Assembly (NCBI GenBank): GCA_900548795.1
Contig: URLT01000016.1
Coordinates: 1 to 24,210 of the forward strand
Reading direction: 5' to 3'
Origin: an uncultured Eubacteriales bacterium
GTDB taxonomy: Bacteria > Bacillota > Clostridia > Oscillospirales > Oscillospiraceae
DNA length: 24,210 bases
Position 1 is the stretch's first letter, and each line of letters opens with the position of its first letter. The notes beneath the pieces were generated by a model, which had not been told where the DNA came from, did not search any database, and saw only the letters and a program-made list of their open reading frames with translations. Shown piece after piece: positions 21,984 to 24,210 of this stretch. Position numbers and translations under genes: made by a program.

Positions 21984-22177
21984 GGGAGTAGGGACGCGCA
22001 CGGGGGCAGCCCCCGCGCGCCGGCGGATGGGAGGTTGCCGCCGGAAGGCACGCACGCCGTGCTTCGCTGTCTCGCAGCCGCCCGGAGACCGACCCGCCTG
22101 CAGGGCGAGCCGGCTCGACGTGCCGACCGGCGCGTCCGCTCTATCAGCCTCCTTCCGATGCAAGGGAGGATTTTTTT
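21984..22177 (+). promoter_or_regulatory. Tetrahydrofolate (THF) riboswitch with expression platform
   Basis: The conserved GGGAGTAG start (21984-21991) and the closing GTCCGCTCT (22134-22142) fit THF riboswitch ends. GGACGCGC (21992-21999) pairs perfectly with GCGCGTCC (22130-22137). The hallmark hairpin is CCGGCGG-ATGGGAGGTTG-CCGCCGG (22020-22044). At about 160 nt the aptamer is long, with an added CGGGGG-CAG-CCCCCG hairpin (22001-22015) and an insertion of roughly 85 nt. The platform is TCCTTCC (22150-22156) pairing with GGGAGGA (22164-22170), which holds the ribosome binding site, followed by seven Ts. It could therefore both terminate transcription and hide the site. Downstream folT and folC support the folate assignment. 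Confidence 0.85.
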
Positions 22178-22726
22178 ATGCAGAAAAAGAACCGATTTTC
22201 CACCAAGCGGCTCGTGCTCGACGCCGTTTTTGTCGCATTGTTCACCGTGCTGTCCCTCGCGTCCGTGCGCGTCGGCGGCTTCAAGCTGACGGTCGCGGCG
22301 CTGCCGACCGTGCTCTGCGCGGCGCTCTATGGGCCGGTCGACGCCGCGCTCGTCGGGCTGCTCGGCGCGTTTCTGGAGCAGCTTTTGACCTTCGGCCTCA
22401 CGCCGACCACGGCGCTTTGGATCCTGCCGCCCGCCCTGCGCGGGCTGACGGTCGGCCTGCTGGCCGCGCCGCTGCTCCGCAAGCGACGCATTGCGCTCTT
22501 TCTCGCGGCCAGCGTGGCCTGCGGCGTGCTCGTCTCGTGCGCAAACACCGCCGCGTTCTATGTCGACGCGAAGCTGTTCCATTATTATGAATATCACCTG
22601 ATCTTCGGCGTGTTTTTCCAGCGCCTGCTGATCGGCGCGGCGCTCAGCCTGCTGACGGCTCTGCCGGTGCTGCCGCTGGTCAAGGCGCTCCGGCGCGCCG
22701 GCCTCGGGGAGGTGAGCGCGCCATGA
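22178..22726 (+). CDS. folT: Folate ECF transporter S component
   Basis: This 182-residue membrane protein has about six hydrophobic segments and belongs to the energy-coupling factor S components. STKRLVLDAVFVALFTVLS and the FKLTVAALPTVLCAALYGPVDAALVG region are typical of the folate group. It binds folate and works with a shared EcfA/EcfA'/EcfT module, which must be encoded elsewhere since none is in the window. It sits directly behind the THF riboswitch, with the ribosome binding site inside the platform hairpin. Its stop overlaps the folC start as ATGA. THF should switch off expression when folate is plentiful. Confidence 0.88.
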   Translation: MQKKNRFSTKRLVLDAVFVALFTVLSLASVRVGGFKLTVAALPTVLCAALYGPVDAALVGLLGAFLEQLLTFGLTPTTALWILPPALRGLTVGLLAAPLLRKRRIALFLAASVACGVLVSCANTAAFYVDAKLFHYYEYHLIFGVFFQRLLIGAALSLLTALPVLPLVKALRRAGLGEVSAP

Positions 22727-24003
22727 CGGTCCAACAGGCGCTTGCCTATCTTCACAGCGTGAGCTGGCGCGGCTCCAAGCCGGGGCTTTCGCGCACGCGC
22801 GAGCTGCTGCGCCGTCTGGGGCAGCCGCAGAGCCGGCTGCGCTTTGTCCACATTGCCGGGACGAACGGCAAGGGCTCGACGTCTGCGATGCTCGCCTCGA
22901 TCCTGCGCGCCTCCGGCCTGCGCACGGGGCTGTATACCTCGCCGTTTCTGATGCGCTTCCATGAGCGGATGCAGATCGACGGGACGCCCATCCCCGACGA
23001 CGCGCTCGCGGCGCTGACCGCGCGCGTGCGGGAGCAGGCCGAGGCAATGCAGGAGCATCCGACGGAGTTCGAGATGGTCACGGCGCTGGCGATGCTCTGG
23101 TTTGCGCAGGAGGCCTGCGACCTCGTCGTGCTCGAGGTCGGCCTCGGCGGCGAGCTGGATTCCACCAACGTGATCGACTGCCCCGAGCTGGCCGTGATCT
23201 GCAATCTGGGCTATGACCACACGGCGATCCTCGGCGGCACACTGGCGCGGATTGCCGAGGCCAAGGCCGGGATCCTCAAGGGCGGGGACTGCGTCGTCTA
23301 CGACGGCCTGCCCGAGGAGGCGGACGCCGTGCTCCGCGCGCGCTGCGCCGAGACCGGCACGCGTCTGCACCGGCCGGATTTTTCGAGCCTTCACACCGTG
23401 CGCGCCGCGCTGGACGGGCAGGTCTTTGATTACGGCGCGCGCAGGGCGCTCGAGCTGCCGCTTCTGGGGCGGCATCAGCAGAAAAATGCCGCCGTTGTGC
23501 TGACGGCGACAGACGTTCTGCGCCGGAAGGGCTGGACGCTGCCCGAGGAGGCCGTGCGGCGCGGTCTGCGCGAGACGGTCTGGCCGGGGCGCTTCGAGCT
23601 ATTGCAGCGGGAGCCGATCGTCGTCGTCGACGGCGGGCACAACCCGCAGTGTATGCAGGCGCTGGCGCAGAATCTGCGCGACTATCTGCCCGGCAAACCC
23701 GTCACGGCGCTGATCGGCGTCATGGCCGACAAGGATTACAACGAGATGATCCGCCTCATTGCGCCGCTGGTCGCGCGCTTCGTGACCGTTACGCCCGATT
23801 TTTTCCGCGCGCTGCCCGCCGAGCGGCTCGCCGACGCGCTGCGCCCGCTCGGCAGACCGGTCACGGTCGGCGGCTCCGTCGCCGACGGCGTTCGCATCGC
23901 GCTGGAGCAGACGCCGCCCGACGGCGCGCTCGTCGCCTTCGGAAGCCTCTATATGGCCGGCGACATCCGCGCCTGCTTTTTGAAAAAAGGAGCATATCGA
24001 TGA
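22723..24003 (+). CDS. folC: Folylpolyglutamate synthase / dihydrofolate synthase
   Basis: This 426-residue Mur-ligase-fold enzyme adds glutamate to dihydropteroate and/or reduced folates, trapping them in the cell. The P-loop GTNGKGST is at 46-53. EVGLGGELDSTNVID, the metal-site region NLGYDHTAILG, the EAKAGILK lysine segment, RHQQKNAAVVL and VVVDGGHNPQ complete the family pattern. It is full length. ATG 22723 overlaps folT by 4 bases, with GGGGAGGTG upstream. Folate uptake and retention are thus under one riboswitch. Its stop overlaps the next gene's start as ATGA. Confidence 0.95.
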   Translation: MTVQQALAYLHSVSWRGSKPGLSRTRELLRRLGQPQSRLRFVHIAGTNGKGSTSAMLASILRASGLRTGLYTSPFLMRFHERMQIDGTPIPDDALAALTARVREQAEAMQEHPTEFEMVTALAMLWFAQEACDLVVLEVGLGGELDSTNVIDCPELAVICNLGYDHTAILGGTLARIAEAKAGILKGGDCVVYDGLPEEADAVLRARCAETGTRLHRPDFSSLHTVRAALDGQVFDYGARRALELPLLGRHQQKNAAVVLTATDVLRRKGWTLPEEAVRRGLRETVWPGRFELLQREPIVVVDGGHNPQCMQALAQNLRDYLPGKPVTALIGVMADKDYNEMIRLIAPLVARFVTVTPDFFRALPAERLADALRPLGRPVTVGGSVADGVRIALEQTPPDGALVAFGSLYMAGDIRACFLKKGAYR

Positions 24004-24210
24004 CCGAAAAATTATACTATGTAGACCCATATCAGACCGAGGGAACGGCGCGGGTGCTCGAATGCCGGCCGGCCGGCGGAAAGGATGCCGCGTGGGAGGT
24101 CGTGCTCGACCGGACGGTCTTCTATCCGACCGGCGGCGGTCAGCCCTGCGACCTCGGCACGCTGAGCGGCGTGCCGGTCACGGACGTGAGCGACCGCGAC
24201 GGCGTGGTCG
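24000..24210 (+). CDS. Alanyl-tRNA editing (AlaX-like) protein, 5' part (cut by window end)
   Basis: Only the first 70 codons are in the window. VVLDRTVFYPTGGGQPCDLGTL is the hallmark of the editing domain shared by alanyl-tRNA synthetase and free-standing AlaX proteins, which hydrolyse Ser- or Gly-tRNA-Ala. The early position of this motif, without a synthetase catalytic domain before it, points to a free-standing editor, possibly with a later DHHA1 domain. ATG 24000-24002 overlaps the folC stop as ATGA and has AAGGAG 8 bases upstream, so it belongs to the riboswitch-controlled operon. Confidence 0.82.
   Translation, partial: MTEKLYYVDPYQTEGTARVLECRPAGGKDAAWEVVLDRTVFYPTGGGQPCDLGTLSGVPVTDVSDRDGVV

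Noticed and set aside
20477..23047. 856-codon minus-strand open frame across cysteine desulfurase, riboswitch and folT
   Set aside because: It runs through coding and noncoding regions alike, has low-complexity Arg/Ala composition, and lacks motifs.

Overview
The window is a GC-rich chromosomal stretch that looks like a spore-forming member of the class Clostridia, most likely the Oscillospirales (Oscillospiraceae-like gut bacteria). This placement is inferred from gene content and style: strong AGGAGG ribosome binding sites, sigma-A promoters of the TTGACA-17-TATAAT type, SLH-anchored surface proteins, YlmC/YmxH, YheC/YheD and SpoIVFB-like sporulation proteins, a transketolase split into two genes, an alpha2-type glycyl-tRNA synthetase, and a folate ECF transporter behind a tetrahydrofolate riboswitch. 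No phage, insertion sequence with a transposase, CRISPR array or defence system was found.

Layout. 1-1684: 3' part of a large SLH-anchored surface protein. 1685-2360: gene-poor, repeat-rich spacer. 2361-5582 (minus): a tightly packed operon of acyl-ACP thioesterase, small lipoprotein, PLP aminotransferase and phosphatidylserine decarboxylase. 5768-6412 (minus): endonuclease III with a near-consensus promoter, divergent from a YlmC/YmxH-type gene (6588-6866). 6900-8882: rpsB-tsf with promoter, leader and terminator. 9013-10858 (minus): a YtrA-type GntR regulator, ABC ATPase and permease operon with a palindromic operator over its own promoter. 11054-11852: a small membrane protein overlapping a SpoIVFB-like M50 protease. 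11930-12143: tRNA-Ser(TGA) and tRNA-Ser(GCT). 12303-13349: YheC/YheD ATP-grasp protein. 13466-14833 (minus): MATE efflux protein. 15063-18418: glycyl-tRNA synthetase and an LTA-synthase-like sulfatase. 18482-20276: split transketolase. 20508-21940: a small internally duplicated helical protein and a cysteine desulfurase. 21984-24210: THF riboswitch, folT, folC and the start of an alanyl-tRNA editing (AlaX-like) protein.

The genes are mostly ordinary housekeeping, envelope and sporulation functions. The part the genes do not explain is a family of short palindromic elements in the intergenic gaps, bounded by the 12-bp terminal inverted repeat GGGAACCTCTGA / TCAGAGGTTCCC. Ends or full copies lie at about 1769-1828, 5623-5783, 8744-8892, 13424-13481 and 20389-20487. 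The 161-bp copy is one long imperfect hairpin and the 58-bp copy is an internal deletion of the same sequence. In two unrelated genes (nth and the MATE gene) the element end is read in the same frame and supplies the last codons and the stop, giving the C-terminal tail KGTS(E/D). One copy also carries what looks like the terminator of tsf. These elements are associated with a second 56-bp repeat family (8895-8950 and 20305-20360). They look like non-autonomous MITE-like or REP-like elements that settle at gene ends; no mobilising enzyme is present in the window.
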